A DNA stretch of 64,000 nt, taken from positions 2,604,001 through 2,668,000 of the forward strand of contig CAWJSE010000002.1 of NCBI GenBank assembly GCA_963845445.1, read 5' to 3'. Below, piece by piece: positions 46,650-55,860 of this stretch. Position 1 is the stretch's first letter. Each line of letters starts with the position of its first letter. This DNA is from JABDBL01 sp963845445. GTDB taxonomy: Bacteria > Cyanobacteriota > Vampirovibrionia > Obscuribacterales > Obscuribacteraceae. The notes beneath the pieces were generated by a model. The model saw only the letters and a list, made by a program, of their open reading frames with translations. It was not told the DNA's origin and did no database searches. Made by a program: the position numbers and the translations under genes.

Positions 46650-48166
46650 ATTGACGCAAGAGCGGAATATTGATCATCATCAAACCAGAAAAACGTGTTC
46701 TCCTTAGGTACAATTGCTACTTTACGCGCTATCGGCTGCATGCACGTTTTTGAAGCACTAAAGTCCATTGAATAGCCGGCTGTATTTATGAAAGCTACCA
46801 CATCACCTTCTTGCGGAAGCTGATTTAAAAAAGTTGCATGCCTGTAAATTAAATCGGTGGCCAAACAAAGATTACCGGAAAAATAAACAGGCAATTGCAT
46901 TGAAGCACCCTGCGCTCTTTCATCCTGGTATAGAATGATTGGATCGACAAATATTTCTTGATCATTAAAAACAATATCCTGTCTTTTCATATGCAATCCA
47001 ACCATCAAATCTCCCTGCGAAGATTCCCTGATCAGGCTTACTTTGGCTAGGGTAATCCCGCATTGATCTACCAATGAACGGCCCGGCTCTATCCATAATT
47101 CGATCATGTTTTGACTTAATATTGATCCAACCGTCTGGTGATTCCATGCGGATAATTCGTGTGACAAAATATCATCTAAAAACAAACTGCCTGCATTCGT
47201 GTCAGCAAAATTATAGGTGTGCAAATCCCCTCTAATTTTGCCCTCATGAATAGTTAAGCCAAAAGTATTATCATTCCAAGACATTCGTCCACCAGTACCC
47301 AAAATAGATTGTTTCAATTCACTTGAATAGTGATTCCAATCTTCAGTATCTTCCAGATAACGAACTTTAAAGCCACCACCAATATTTAGAACACGAATGT
47401 CAAATCCATTCTCTATTGATTTTTCTATCAACTCAAGGCACTGCTCAATTGCCAGCACTTTTTCTAGAGGAGCAGTGCTCGTTAAATGAAAAGCAAATCC
47501 AAGAAGATCAAAATCCTCTCGATGCGTTGCTATAAATGTCAGAGATTTATCTAACTGAAGAATCGGTATGCCAAACCGGCTCGCTTTGTTGATAGAACCA
47601 ACTGCAGTTGGCTTAAAGCCGCTTAGCCGCAATAAAATGCGGGCAGGATCTTTGAAATTAAAACTTCTGCGAAGCGCAAGAATACGCTCTAACTCATTGA
47701 TGTTATCTACGTTAATTATCAATTCATGTTGTAAACACAACAAAAGGAATTGTTGTCCTTTTGGTCCTGTAGCCTCCATTCTATTGCTTTTCACTCCACA
47801 GGAAAGACTATGCTTCAACTCTTGCGAGGAAGACACGTCCACGCCAATACCTTCAGCAGCTATTTGGCTGACTAAACTTGAAGATTGACTAGATTTATGG
47901 GCAAAGAATATGTGACCCTGTATGCTGTGTTTTGCAAACACTCGGTCAAAGGCATCAATATTATTCCTGATTAAGCTTGGAAAGACTAGATTAAGCGGAC
48001 TACCTAGGGCTCGTATTAACTCATGAGGAAGGACGCTTTCGCCAAGAAATCGATTAACAACAGGATGCACTTTAGGCTCTAGTTTCAATTTCTGTTTAAA
48101 TTGACTAGTGGTATTAATCTCATTTGTATTCCGAATCTTTGATTTCAGCATTATCTCATTCACCAT
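46646..48166 (-). CDS. LysA-fold (type III) PLP decarboxylase
   Basis: 506 residues, somewhat long for the family because of an N-terminal extension of about 60. The barrel begins with the PLP lysine Lys91 in FFAHKSSQSSSLV. GIGVDVSSSQELKHSL, LNIGGGF and EPGRSLVDQCGITLAKV match diaminopimelate/ornithine-type and SbnH-type decarboxylases. The C-terminal domain has CLATDLIYRHA, where the second active-site Cys is expected, and VVAFINTAGYS. The substrate is an unknown D- or L-amino acid. Its ATG follows the ATPase TAA with no gap. A housekeeping LysA role is unlikely in this context. Confidence 0.83.
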   Translation of the reverse strand: MVNEIMLKSKIRNTNEINTTSQFKQKLKLEPKVHPVVNRFLGESVLPHELIRALGSPLNLVFPSLIRNNIDAFDRVFAKHSIQGHIFFAHKSSQSSSLVSQIAAEGIGVDVSSSQELKHSLSCGVKSNRMEATGPKGQQFLLLCLQHELIINVDNINELERILALRRSFNFKDPARILLRLSGFKPTAVGSINKASRFGIPILQLDKSLTFIATHREDFDLLGFAFHLTSTAPLEKVLAIEQCLELIEKSIENGFDIRVLNIGGGFKVRYLEDTEDWNHYSSELKQSILGTGGRMSWNDNTFGLTIHEGKIRGDLHTYNFADTNAGSLFLDDILSHELSAWNHQTVGSILSQNMIELWIEPGRSLVDQCGITLAKVSLIRESSQGDLMVGLHMKRQDIVFNDQEIFVDPIILYQDERAQGASMQLPVYFSGNLCLATDLIYRHATFLNQLPQEGDVVAFINTAGYSMDFSASKTCMQPIARKVAIVPKENTFFWFDDDQYSALASM

Positions 48167-49159
48167 TTAACTTGTGCCGACCAAAGTACTTTCCCTAGAG
48201 TGACCCAAACCGAAAGTTTTGATCACCTTTTCGTAGGCAAAATCGGGATCAAAAGCGTCCTCAATTTTTATGCCGAATTGATTATTCATATAAGACCTGC
48301 ATACCCGCATATGTGATTGCTTTAGTCGGGCTAAATATACTTGCCAATCACGCCTCTGCTTTTGCAAAAGATCATAAATTGACTTAAATACTTCAGTCTG
48401 TTCTTCTTCAAAGGCAATGAGAGCATCAGCATCGCCTTGTTCAAATCTCTTTAAATGCTTAGATGAGGCAATAGATCCCAGGTAATGGCTAATATTCACG
48501 CTCTTATTGATAAAATCTTCATCCTCTACACTATCAATTTTATTACCAACTACATAAGTTCTATCTTGCAGGTGCTGAGCAATACTGCAAAAATCCCTAT
48601 AAACAGTCATCGATTTTACTGTCGGTTCAACCACAAATATATTGAGATCGTAAACAAAAGACAAAGAAGTAGCAATGTTATCGACACCAGCAGTAGTATC
48701 AGATACCACTACCTCGTCAGGCGTGTCAAGAAGGTGATGAAAGATCGCCTCTAGACTATACAGTTTGGTGTGAAAACACGCACCAGTTTCTACATCACTT
48801 TCTACGTAAGTACCTACCGTTAATAATGCGATGTTCTGTTTGCTTAGAGCATACTCTCTTAGAAATAAATCCTTAGCGCAAACACGAATAAAATTTGACT
48901 TGAGCGAAGGGGGAGTAGTACCAATCATGGGTAATTCTCCAAGGTCGAGGCGATTGCCTCTCAAGTAGGCAGAAACAATATCAAACGATTCACCTAGTTT
49001 TTTTGCACTTCCCTCTATTTGGAGAGCACTTTGCAAATGAACATTAACATCAGCATCAACTGCTAAAACTAATGGACATCTTTGAGCAGCATATTTTATA
49101 AATCCAGCCGCCATTGTTGTCTTGCCAGAACCACCCTTGCCTAAAAACGCAATACGCAT
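48167..49159 (-). CDS. CooC/MinD-type P-loop ATPase
   Basis: 330 residues. The deviant Walker A motif is GKGGSGKTTMAA at the very start, with LAVDADVNVHLQSAL as switch I and VVVSDTTAGVDN as switch II. This resembles CooC and other SIMIBI ATPases that mature metalloenzymes. A helical C-terminal extension (EVFKSIYDLLQKQRRDWQVY) of about 90 residues is unusual. It is the first gene of the five-gene operon, with AAGGA seven bases before the ATG and two Fur-like boxes 51 and 175 bases upstream. A metal-insertion or partner-loading role is inference. Confidence 0.85.
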   Translation of the reverse strand: MRIAFLGKGGSGKTTMAAGFIKYAAQRCPLVLAVDADVNVHLQSALQIEGSAKKLGESFDIVSAYLRGNRLDLGELPMIGTTPPSLKSNFIRVCAKDLFLREYALSKQNIALLTVGTYVESDVETGACFHTKLYSLEAIFHHLLDTPDEVVVSDTTAGVDNIATSLSFVYDLNIFVVEPTVKSMTVYRDFCSIAQHLQDRTYVVGNKIDSVEDEDFINKSVNISHYLGSIASSKHLKRFEQGDADALIAFEEEQTEVFKSIYDLLQKQRRDWQVYLARLKQSHMRVCRSYMNNQFGIKIEDAFDPDFAYEKVIKTFGLGHSRESTLVGTS

Positions 49160-49210
49160 ATTTTTTCCTTGCCATATTTATCCAGGCATAACAAACTAAC
49201 ATACGGATTC

Positions 49211-49229
49211 GACAATGGCAATCATTTTC
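49211..49229. promoter_or_regulatory. Fur-box-like operator upstream of the five-gene operon (proximal)
   Basis: GACAATGGCAATCATTTTC matches 15 of 19 positions of the E. coli Fur consensus. It ends 51 bases before the ATPase ATG, a normal operator position. A following ATTTTCATTTTTT stretch may form overlapping half-sites. Confidence 0.6.
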
Positions 49230-49334
49230 ATTTTTTACCAGACCAATATTGCCTTCCGGAAGAGGCTTGTCAATAACTATAATTCTTTGGTGGGCTTAGC
49301 TTCTAAACCTGTTAACAAGACCAATATAAATGTT

Positions 49335-49353
49335 GATAATGAAAATCATTTTT
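49335..49353. promoter_or_regulatory. Fur-box-like operator upstream of the five-gene operon (distal)
   Basis: GATAATGAAAATCATTTTT matches 16 of 19 Fur consensus positions. It lies 106 bases from the proximal box and 54 bases past the VIT1 stop, so it belongs to the promoter of the minus-strand operon. Two boxes suggest tight metal control. Confidence 0.6.
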
Positions 49354-49406
49354 TAATTTTCATATAAGTTCTTAGAGCCGTGAGGGCTGAGCAGATTTTG
49401 ACCGCC

Positions 49407-50111
49407 TCAATGATACTGGTTAAAGAATCTGGCCACAGCAAAAGCTACTGCCGCTGCTAGTCCGCCAATAAATAATGTTTGCATAGCACTAAGCAACGGC
49501 CGATTACCAGTAAATCTACCCTTTACATAACCAAATACAGCTAGTGCAATAAGTGTAACCAGGCAAGAGTAACTTAAAGCAGGACGAACATTAGTTAGCA
49601 CCATATATGGTGCTAACGGAATTAAGCCACCAACTACATAAGAAAGTGCGATTGTAAATGCACTAGTTCTAGCCCGTTTAGGATCAGGCTCTTCAATACC
49701 CAACTCAAAACGCATCATAAAATTGACCCATATTTTATGGTTTTTCTGAAATTTCTCCAGAACTGGCACTATGTCCTTTTCTTCTAAGCCGTACGCTTTA
49801 AATATTTCTTCTACTTCACGCTTTTCTTGTTCAGGCTTCTCGTCAATTTCTTGCTTTTCACGCTGCATTTCATTCAAATAATGATCACGATCGCTTTTTG
49901 CTGCTAAATAACCACCCAATCCCATTGCAATTGCACCAGCTGCTACCTCAGCTAAACCACCCACCACAACCAAACGACTGCTGGCAAGAGCTCCTGACAA
50001 GCCCGCTGCCAGAGCAAAAGGCACAGTCAAGCCATCGGACATACCAATTACAACGTCTCTTACTACTTCTCCAGCAGTAAAGTGTCTTTCTACGTGTTTA
50101 GTGATCGGCAT
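49407..50111 (-). CDS. VIT1/CCC1-family iron/manganese transporter
   Basis: 234 residues. VVRDVVIGMSDGLTVPFALA and GLAEVAAGAIAMGLGGYLAA mark the first two helices of the vacuolar iron transporter family. A cytoplasmic metal-binding helical domain rich in Glu (EIDEKPEQEKREVEEIF) follows, with Met/Phe MMRFELGIEEPDP. Three further helices close the protein. It exports or stores Fe2+/Mn2+ across the inner membrane. It lies 24 bases after the beta-helix gene, and Fur-like boxes follow its stop, consistent with an iron locus. Confidence 0.9.
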   Translation of the reverse strand: MPITKHVERHFTAGEVVRDVVIGMSDGLTVPFALAAGLSGALASSRLVVVGGLAEVAAGAIAMGLGGYLAAKSDRDHYLNEMQREKQEIDEKPEQEKREVEEIFKAYGLEEKDIVPVLEKFQKNHKIWVNFMMRFELGIEEPDPKRARTSAFTIALSYVVGGLIPLAPYMVLTNVRPALSYSCLVTLIALAVFGYVKGRFTGNRPLLSAMQTLFIGGLAAAVAFAVARFFNQYH

Positions 50112-50135
50112 AATTTATTACAGCAATCACAGAGA

Positions 50136-50804
50136 TTATTTGGTGATAAAAGTTACCTTTGCCTGTCCATTACGAACAACTTCCACACCCTTAGCGGCTT
50201 TTACATTAGCATTTTCAAAAGCCTCAACCATACAATTATCGCCAGCGGTTACTTGACTATTTTCGTATGCCTTAACAGTTGCAGAATCAGAAGCATTCAC
50301 TACAGAATCGCCATGGGCACGAATAACAGCATTGCCGTGAGCCTCTACATTAACGTCACCCCAAGCAATAACAGAAGAATCGTCATAAGCTTTTACTTTG
50401 ACATCCCCGTTAGCAAACAATGTAACATTCCCGTGCACAGAAACAGTAGAGTCATCTTGCGCATAAATAGTAGCGCTTCCAGAAGCATCTATATCAGCCT
50501 TGTTCACCGAAAAAACACGGGCATTATCCATTGCCTTTACATGCGTCCTAGCATTGGCGTGTACAACAGCATTGCCGTGTGCTTCTACAGTACTATCACC
50601 ATAAGCAAAAATTTCCGCATTATCGTAAGCAGAGATTTGTGCTCCATCGTAAGCATCAAGTTTGCCGGTTTGGGTAACGACAGCACTGCCACCATGCAAT
50701 TCATTGCGCCCACTGGTAAATAATTGCGTCCTCTCCCTAGCCAAGCAAGCACTAGAATCGGCTAAAAGCAAACCAAATAATAAAACCAAATATGTAAATT
50801 TCAT
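50136..50804 (-). CDS. Exported repetitive beta-helix-like protein
   Basis: 222 residues from the ATG at 50804 (GAGGG upstream; a frame from 50864 lacks a site). A signal peptide (YLVLLFGLLLADSSACLA) is followed by about twenty short repeats of about 8 residues with the pattern A-x-D/G-x-A-x-V-x (KLDAYDGAQISAYDNA; GNAVVHANARTHVKAMDNA). Such V/A-rich, G/D-turn repeats are expected to form a right-handed beta-helix. Similar AYDSATVxA repeats occur in unrelated bacterial and phage surface proteins. No catalytic motif. Likely cotranscribed with VIT1. Confidence 0.7.
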   Translation of the reverse strand: MKFTYLVLLFGLLLADSSACLARERTQLFTSGRNELHGGSAVVTQTGKLDAYDGAQISAYDNAEIFAYGDSTVEAHGNAVVHANARTHVKAMDNARVFSVNKADIDASGSATIYAQDDSTVSVHGNVTLFANGDVKVKAYDDSSVIAWGDVNVEAHGNAVIRAHGDSVVNASDSATVKAYENSQVTAGDNCMVEAFENANVKAAKGVEVVRNGQAKVTFITK

Positions 50805-51082
50805 ATTCCCTCTGTCAATTTTCCTTTTGCCTTTAGTCACAGTCTGCGGGTTCCTTTGAAGCATGTTTTAGATTCTTTGCTCTCAAAAGCCTTTGATTTT
50901 CCTTCTGCGAACGTTCCTAATTAGCAATAATTTTTGCACAGTAGCAAATGATAAGCAAACTTTATCAATCAAATTGCCAAGCTATCTTACGAAGAAAGTA
51001 TATATTTTTCAAATATCCTTAGTCCACAACCATTTTCAATGTTAGTCTATGCCTTGTTAACCAAGTTGATTTGAGCAAACCA

Positions 51083-52258
51083 ATGTCGAGCAGTAGTCAG
51101 CAATCCAAAACTGATAATATTGAACAGTCCCTTATTGAAAGGGTAGACTATGATGCCCTGGACAAAGCAAAATTATCATTTATAGCTGCTAGCAAAAAAA
51201 CGCTGTCTTTTGCTCAAGATTTTGGCTTTGTGCCCGAAGAAAAATTGGGTGCCAGCGCTAATTTATTCAGTCTCAATTTAGAGCAATATTTAAACTGCTC
51301 ACAAAGGAACATCTATATAACTTTGATAGCCGAAGGATTAGGGACGGCTGATGATGCCCGTCCGAATGATCTAACCCCTGATGAATTTACACTTTTTTGG
51401 CACAACATCGGCGTAAAAACAATTAGCTCTTTGACCAATGATGCAGCTTCCGCTGGCTTGCAAACCATTCTTGTTTCGCTCTATTTGCCGAGCAGCGATC
51501 CTAAAAAAGTGTTTGATGCCAATTTTCTCGAGGGATTCACATCCGGTTTAATAGCCGCTTGCAAAACTGTTGGCTGCGTCTGGATTTCTGGCGAAACACC
51601 TCAATTAAAAGGTAAAATATTCGAAGACAAATTGGATATAGCTGGTTCTTTATTTGCCCTATTACCTGCCGGCCAAGCCGTAATAGATGGTTCAAAACTG
51701 ACAGCCGGCAATAAAATTGTATTAATCGCTAGTTCTGGCCCGCACGAAAATGGATTTACAACTCTCAGAGCCTTAGCAGATAAATTGCCCGATGGTTATC
51801 GCAGCAAACTATCTGATAGTCAGGAATTCTGGCAAGCGATTAATGCACCGTCTAAACTGTACACACCTTTAATACAAAATCTTCTAAAAGAAAACGTAGA
51901 AATATGCAATTTGGAAAATATCACCGGTCACGGCTGGTTAAAAATAATGCGATCAACAAAAAAACTCTGCTATCACATAAAAAAGATGTTGCCTGTGCCG
52001 CCCATCTTTTCATACGTGGAGAAGCATACTTTGCTGAGCAAAGAAGAAATGCTTAAAACTTTCAACTACGGGGCCGGCTTTGCTGTCTTTCTACCAGACG
52101 AAGTTAACGCCAAAGAAACTGTCAATATTGCGCACCGGCTAGGCTATCAAGCAATAGAGGCTGGTGAAGTGCTATCCTCAAGTTCTGGCCGCCAGCTAAT
52201 AATTGAACCATTTAATCTTAAGCTGACGGATGAAGAATTTTTGCTTAAAAAGGCGTAA
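51083..52258 (+). CDS. PurM-like (AIR synthase family) protein
   Basis: About 391 residues. Similarity to phosphoribosylformylglycinamidine cyclo-ligase is visible at RVDYDALDKAKLSF, GETPQLKG, GPHENGFTTLRALAD and NITGHGWLKIMR (PurM: HSNGYSL, HITGGG). ATP-grasp-independent ATP chemistry in purine synthesis is the family function. The sequence is divergent (for example NDLTPDEFTLFWHNIGVKT and TNDAASAG regions), so a true PurM role is likely but not certain. Start uncertain between ATG 51083 and TTG 51071; neither has a good ribosome site. Confidence 0.75.
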   Translation: MSSSSQQSKTDNIEQSLIERVDYDALDKAKLSFIAASKKTLSFAQDFGFVPEEKLGASANLFSLNLEQYLNCSQRNIYITLIAEGLGTADDARPNDLTPDEFTLFWHNIGVKTISSLTNDAASAGLQTILVSLYLPSSDPKKVFDANFLEGFTSGLIAACKTVGCVWISGETPQLKGKIFEDKLDIAGSLFALLPAGQAVIDGSKLTAGNKIVLIASSGPHENGFTTLRALADKLPDGYRSKLSDSQEFWQAINAPSKLYTPLIQNLLKENVEICNLENITGHGWLKIMRSTKKLCYHIKKMLPVPPIFSYVEKHTLLSKEEMLKTFNYGAGFAVFLPDEVNAKETVNIAHRLGYQAIEAGEVLSSSSGRQLIIEPFNLKLTDEEFLLKKA

Positions 52259-52270
52259 ACGGGGCACTAA

Positions 52271-52477
52271 TTATTCTTGGTCTTCCTTAGTATCGTTATG
52301 GGCGACCATTGGCTTCCAGTTAATACCACAAACCTCACCCTTGCAGACAGATTTGGCTTCATTTTTATCAGCCAGCCTTTCACCATCCCTAGATTCGATC
52401 TCTCTGGGAGCTAACATCAACCTCGATATATCAAATGCTTTAAAACGATCCATAATAATCCGCCTAACCATATTCAT
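52271..52477 (-). CDS. Small hypothetical protein with CxxxxC pair
   Basis: 68 codons, convergent with the PurM-like gene. Basic N-terminus (MVRRIIMDRFKAFDISRLML) and hydrophilic tail with SVCKGEVCGINWKP. No known family. An in-frame Met at codon 9 may be the start. Supported only by composition and position. Confidence 0.4.
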   Translation of the reverse strand: MNMVRRIIMDRFKAFDISRLMLAPREIESRDGERLADKNEAKSVCKGEVCGINWKPMVAHNDTKEDQE

Positions 52478-52709
52478 TTCAACCCTAAAAGCTATCTACC
52501 ACGCTTAACTTTAAACACCCACTCCTTGAAAAGTAACTTATTTAAGCAGATGACACTTTAAAACTACCAATTATGCGCAGAAGAACCATCACTCCCAAAG
52601 GCTAAATCTTTCCACCAATAGAGGTATATTAGTTTCCACCAGATATTTTCTTTTGCCTGTAAGCTTTAGACTTTTTTCCGATATATTGTTTCTTTGAGGT
52701 TATTAAATC

Positions 52710-53222
52710 TTGTTTTCGCGAGTGATTACCACAGCCATAAAATCATGTCCACTTTGTGCGCAAAGTTTGCAAACAACTTTGCTCAATGGACGCTCCCGTT
52801 TGGTTTGTTTTGCCTGCGAATTTGTTCACTGGGACAATCCTCTGCCAGTTACAGCAACAATAGTTCCTAAAGAAAGCAAAATCGTCCTGGTAAAACGCAA
52901 ATATCCGCCCTTCGTTGACAATTGGTGTTTACCAGGCGGCTTTATCGAAGCACACGAAGCACCAGAAGATTCAGCCATAAGAGAAGTAGAAGAAGAAACT
53001 GGATTAAAAATAGTAATAGAACGCATTATTGAAGCCTTTGCCCCGGGCAAAGGAATTAATGTCATTATCATTTTCTATTTAGCCAAGCCTGCCAGCGGCC
53101 CGCTCTTAGCCGGAGATGATGCTAGCGATGTAGCTTGCTTTTCACAATCAGAGCTACCCACAAATATTGCTTTTCCCTTGCATAAAGAAATGATTGATAA
53201 ATGGTTTGCCGGTGAGCTTTAA
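52710..53222 (+). CDS. Nudix hydrolase with N-terminal zinc ribbon
   Basis: 170 residues. A Cys4 zinc ribbon (CPLC, then CFAC about 16 residues later) precedes the Nudix domain, whose box is GGFIEAHEAPEDSAIREVEEETG in sense (key residues Gly-x5-Glu, Arg-Glu-x-x-Glu-Glu). This zinc-ribbon plus Nudix arrangement resembles NudC-type NAD(H) pyrophosphatases, but the NudC-specific C-terminal SQPWPF motif is absent. It hydrolyses a nucleoside-diphosphate derivative. TTG start; GTG at 52722 is an alternative. Confidence 0.85.
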   Translation: MFSRVITTAIKSCPLCAQSLQTTLLNGRSRLVCFACEFVHWDNPLPVTATIVPKESKIVLVKRKYPPFVDNWCLPGGFIEAHEAPEDSAIREVEEETGLKIVIERIIEAFAPGKGINVIIIFYLAKPASGPLLAGDDASDVACFSQSELPTNIAFPLHKEMIDKWFAGEL

Positions 53223-53299
53223 TCTCAGCCTTAACCCATCCTTAATTTGGCGATGTCACCATGAGGATGGTGGTTTTAGCGTTATTAAAGGAAACAATA

Positions 53300-53437
53300 A
53301 TGGCAAGACAAAGAAAATACAAACAAACTTTGCTCTCTGCTTTGTTCATCGAAGCCTTTTTCTTCCTGTTGGGCAGAGCCGTAGAACCGGTGCCCGCTTT
53401 TCGCCTTCTGGTTGATATTGTTGCCGATACAATATAA
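53300..53437 (+). CDS. Small hydrophobic protein
   Basis: 45 residues from an ATG with an AAAGGA site eight bases upstream. A basic start (MARQRKYKQT) is followed by a hydrophobic helix (LLSALFIEAFFFLLG) and VPAFRLLVDIVADTI. It lies in the 295-base gap between the Nudix and Old Yellow Enzyme genes. Too short for default gene calling; function unknown. Confidence 0.45.
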   Translation: MARQRKYKQTLLSALFIEAFFFLLGRAVEPVPAFRLLVDIVADTI

Positions 53438-53517
53438 ATTTAAAGTTGATCATTAGCCTCTCACTGCGTTAACATCGTGGACAACCAATTCCACTTACCA
53501 GCCATCGAGGTTATGAA

Positions 53518-54633
53518 ATGACAACAAGATTTCCCAGTCTCTTTTCGCCCCTCGATTTAAGTGGTCTACACTTAAAAAACCGCATTGTCATGGCACCCAT
53601 GACCCGCTCAAGAGCAGGCGAAGATAATATAGCTAATAAGCTCATGGCCGAGTATTATACTCAGCGCGCTAGTGCTGGACTTATCATTAGCGAAGCAACT
53701 TTAATTTCAGAACAAGCCAATGGCTGGTTACATGTTCCTGGTATTTTTAAGCCTGAACATGTAAAAGGCTGGCAAATCGTTACTGAAGCAGTGCATGCAA
53801 AAGGCACCCCGATTTTTCTGCAGCTTTGGCATTGTGGTCGGGCTTCACATAGTAGCTTCCACAATGGCCAGTTAGCAGTAGCACCCTCTGCTATTAAAAT
53901 TAACGGCGAGCCTATACACACTCCCCTGGGCAAACAAGCTAACGAAACACCTAGAGCCTTAGAAACAAACGAAATACCCCAAATTGTTTCTGATTACCAG
54001 CACGCCGCCAAATTGGCCAAAGAAGCCGGTTTTGATGGTGTGGAAATACATAGCGCCAATGGTTATCTTTTAGATACCTTTTTGCAAAGTAAAACCAATC
54101 AGCGCCAGGACAAATATGGTGGCAGCATAGAAAATCGCTACCGCTTCTTGGATGAAGTGGTAAAAGCAGTAAGCCAAGAATTTCCCAGCAACCGGGTGGG
54201 TGTCCGATTGGCACCAAATGGCATTTATAATGACATGGGATCACCTGATTTTAGAGAAACATTTTTATATGTAGCCACACAATTGAACAAGCTAAATTTG
54301 GCCTATATCCATGTTCTCGACGGCTTAGCCTTTGGCTTTCATAATCTTGGCCAAGCTATGACACTGTCTGACTTCCGTAGTGTTTTCAAAGGACCACTCA
54401 TGGGTAATTGTGGTTATGACGCCCAAAGCGCAGATGCTGCTATAGCAGCAGGCAATGCTGATTTAATATCCTTTGCTCGCCCATTTATAAGCAATCCAGA
54501 CCTAGTAGAACGCTTTGCCAATGGTTGGGAATTAAACCCGCCAGCTGAAATAAAGGACTGGTATTCTTTCGACACCCACGGCTATATCGATTATCCTATT
54601 CACGATCAAACCAAGGCTACAATAAAGTCTTAA
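53518..54633 (+). CDS. Old Yellow Enzyme family alkene reductase
   Basis: 371 residues, TIM barrel with FMN. Begins SLFSPLDLSGLHLKNRIVMAPMTRSRA. Substrate-binding His and Asn lie in EIHSANGYLLDTFLQ, with the usual DKYGGSIENRYRF following. It uses NADPH to reduce activated alkenes, nitro compounds or glycerol trinitrate (NemA-like). The FARPFISNPDLVER end is typical. Cytoplasmic. ATG with GAGG upstream; monocistronic, convergent with acyl-CoA dehydrogenase. Confidence 0.92.
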   Translation: MTTRFPSLFSPLDLSGLHLKNRIVMAPMTRSRAGEDNIANKLMAEYYTQRASAGLIISEATLISEQANGWLHVPGIFKPEHVKGWQIVTEAVHAKGTPIFLQLWHCGRASHSSFHNGQLAVAPSAIKINGEPIHTPLGKQANETPRALETNEIPQIVSDYQHAAKLAKEAGFDGVEIHSANGYLLDTFLQSKTNQRQDKYGGSIENRYRFLDEVVKAVSQEFPSNRVGVRLAPNGIYNDMGSPDFRETFLYVATQLNKLNLAYIHVLDGLAFGFHNLGQAMTLSDFRSVFKGPLMGNCGYDAQSADAAIAAGNADLISFARPFISNPDLVERFANGWELNPPAEIKDWYSFDTHGYIDYPIHDQTKATIKS

Positions 54634-54676
54634 AATTTATAGAGTTCTAGTCTTTTATTGATGATGAGCTTTGTAC

Positions 54677-55849
54677 TCAAAGTCCTAATTGCCTAGCAAT
54701 TAGCAGTCTCTGAATCTCTGAAGTCCCTTCACCGATTTCGCAAAGCTTGGCATCGCGCAAATAGCGCTCGGCTGGAAAATCTTCTATATAGCCATAACCA
54801 CCGTGTATTTGCACACACAAATTACAAACTCTAGAAGCAATTTCGGAAGCAAATAATTTAGCCTGCGAACCTTGCAGTGTTACTCGCTGGTGATTATCCT
54901 TCATCCAGGCGGCATGATAAAGCAGTAATCGAGCCGCTTGTATCTGAGTAGACATATCGGCCAAATAAGATTGAATCATTTGGAATTTACCAATTGTTTG
55001 GCCAAAAGCTTCCCTTTGCTTAGCATAAGTCAATGCCGCCTCAAAAGCTGCTTGTCCTATGCCTAAAGCCAAAGCACCAATGGATAACCTGCCTCCTTCT
55101 AAGGTCATAAGTGCTTGCTTATAGCCTTCACCCACTTGACCTAAAATATTCTCTTTGGGCAATTTACAATTGTCAAAAGTCAGACTGGCTGTCGGTGAAC
55201 CACGCATACCCAATTTCTTTTCCACTTTGCTTACATAAAAACCAGGCATTCCTTTTTCCACCACAAATGAAGAAATGCCTTTTTTACCTAAGCTGGGATC
55301 GGTCATAGCCATAATGATTGCCACATCAGCATGGGTGGCATTGGTAATAAATTGCTTGGTACCATTAATTACCCAATTATTCCCCTCAAGTTTTGCCGTT
55401 GTTTTTTGCGCTGCGGCGTCTGATCCAGTACCTGGCTCGGTCAAGGCCCAGCAGCCCAAATATTCACCGGCTGTCAGCTTGGGCAAATATTTCTTTTTTT
55501 GCTCTTCAGTACCAAATAAATAGATAGGATTGCTGCCCAAAGAAACGTGCGCAGCATAACTTAGCCCCGTTGAGCCACAGGCACGCCCTATTTCTTCAAC
55601 CGCTAGGACATAACTTCTATAATCTGCTCCTGCACCGCCATATTGTATGCCAATTGGCAAACCAAGCAAATCTAATTTACCTAATGCTTTAAAAGTATCT
55701 GCTGGAAACTTAGCTTCTCTATCTACTTGTGCCGCTTTAGGAGCGATTTCTTTATCTGCAAAATCACGCACCATTTGCCTTATTGCCTGATGTTCATCAG
55801 TCAAAAATTCACTGTAAGATTCGCTATCTATTTTAGCGTCAACTTTCAT
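54677..55849 (-). CDS. Acyl-CoA dehydrogenase
   Basis: 390 residues, normal for the family. N-terminal helical domain (QAIRQMVRDFADKEIAPKAA), beta-domain signatures CWALTEPGTGSDAA and MGMRGSPTASL-like LGMRGSPTASLTF, and C-terminal signature GGYGYIEDFPAERYLRDAK. IGEGTSEIQRLLIAR holds the catalytic-base region. It oxidises short- or branched-chain acyl-CoA to enoyl-CoA with FAD. Specificity (butyryl or isovaleryl) is not resolved by eye. It lies 11 bases downstream of wecB's stop position on the same strand order. Confidence 0.92.
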   Translation of the reverse strand: MKVDAKIDSESYSEFLTDEHQAIRQMVRDFADKEIAPKAAQVDREAKFPADTFKALGKLDLLGLPIGIQYGGAGADYRSYVLAVEEIGRACGSTGLSYAAHVSLGSNPIYLFGTEEQKKKYLPKLTAGEYLGCWALTEPGTGSDAAAQKTTAKLEGNNWVINGTKQFITNATHADVAIIMAMTDPSLGKKGISSFVVEKGMPGFYVSKVEKKLGMRGSPTASLTFDNCKLPKENILGQVGEGYKQALMTLEGGRLSIGALALGIGQAAFEAALTYAKQREAFGQTIGKFQMIQSYLADMSTQIQAARLLLYHAAWMKDNHQRVTLQGSQAKLFASEIASRVCNLCVQIHGGYGYIEDFPAERYLRDAKLCEIGEGTSEIQRLLIARQLGL

Positions 55850-55860
55850 GCCAGTCTCCT

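Noticed and set aside
53194..53415. 73-codon frame overlapping the Nudix stop
   Set aside because: No ribosome site; the 45-residue frame at 53300 has a better start signal.
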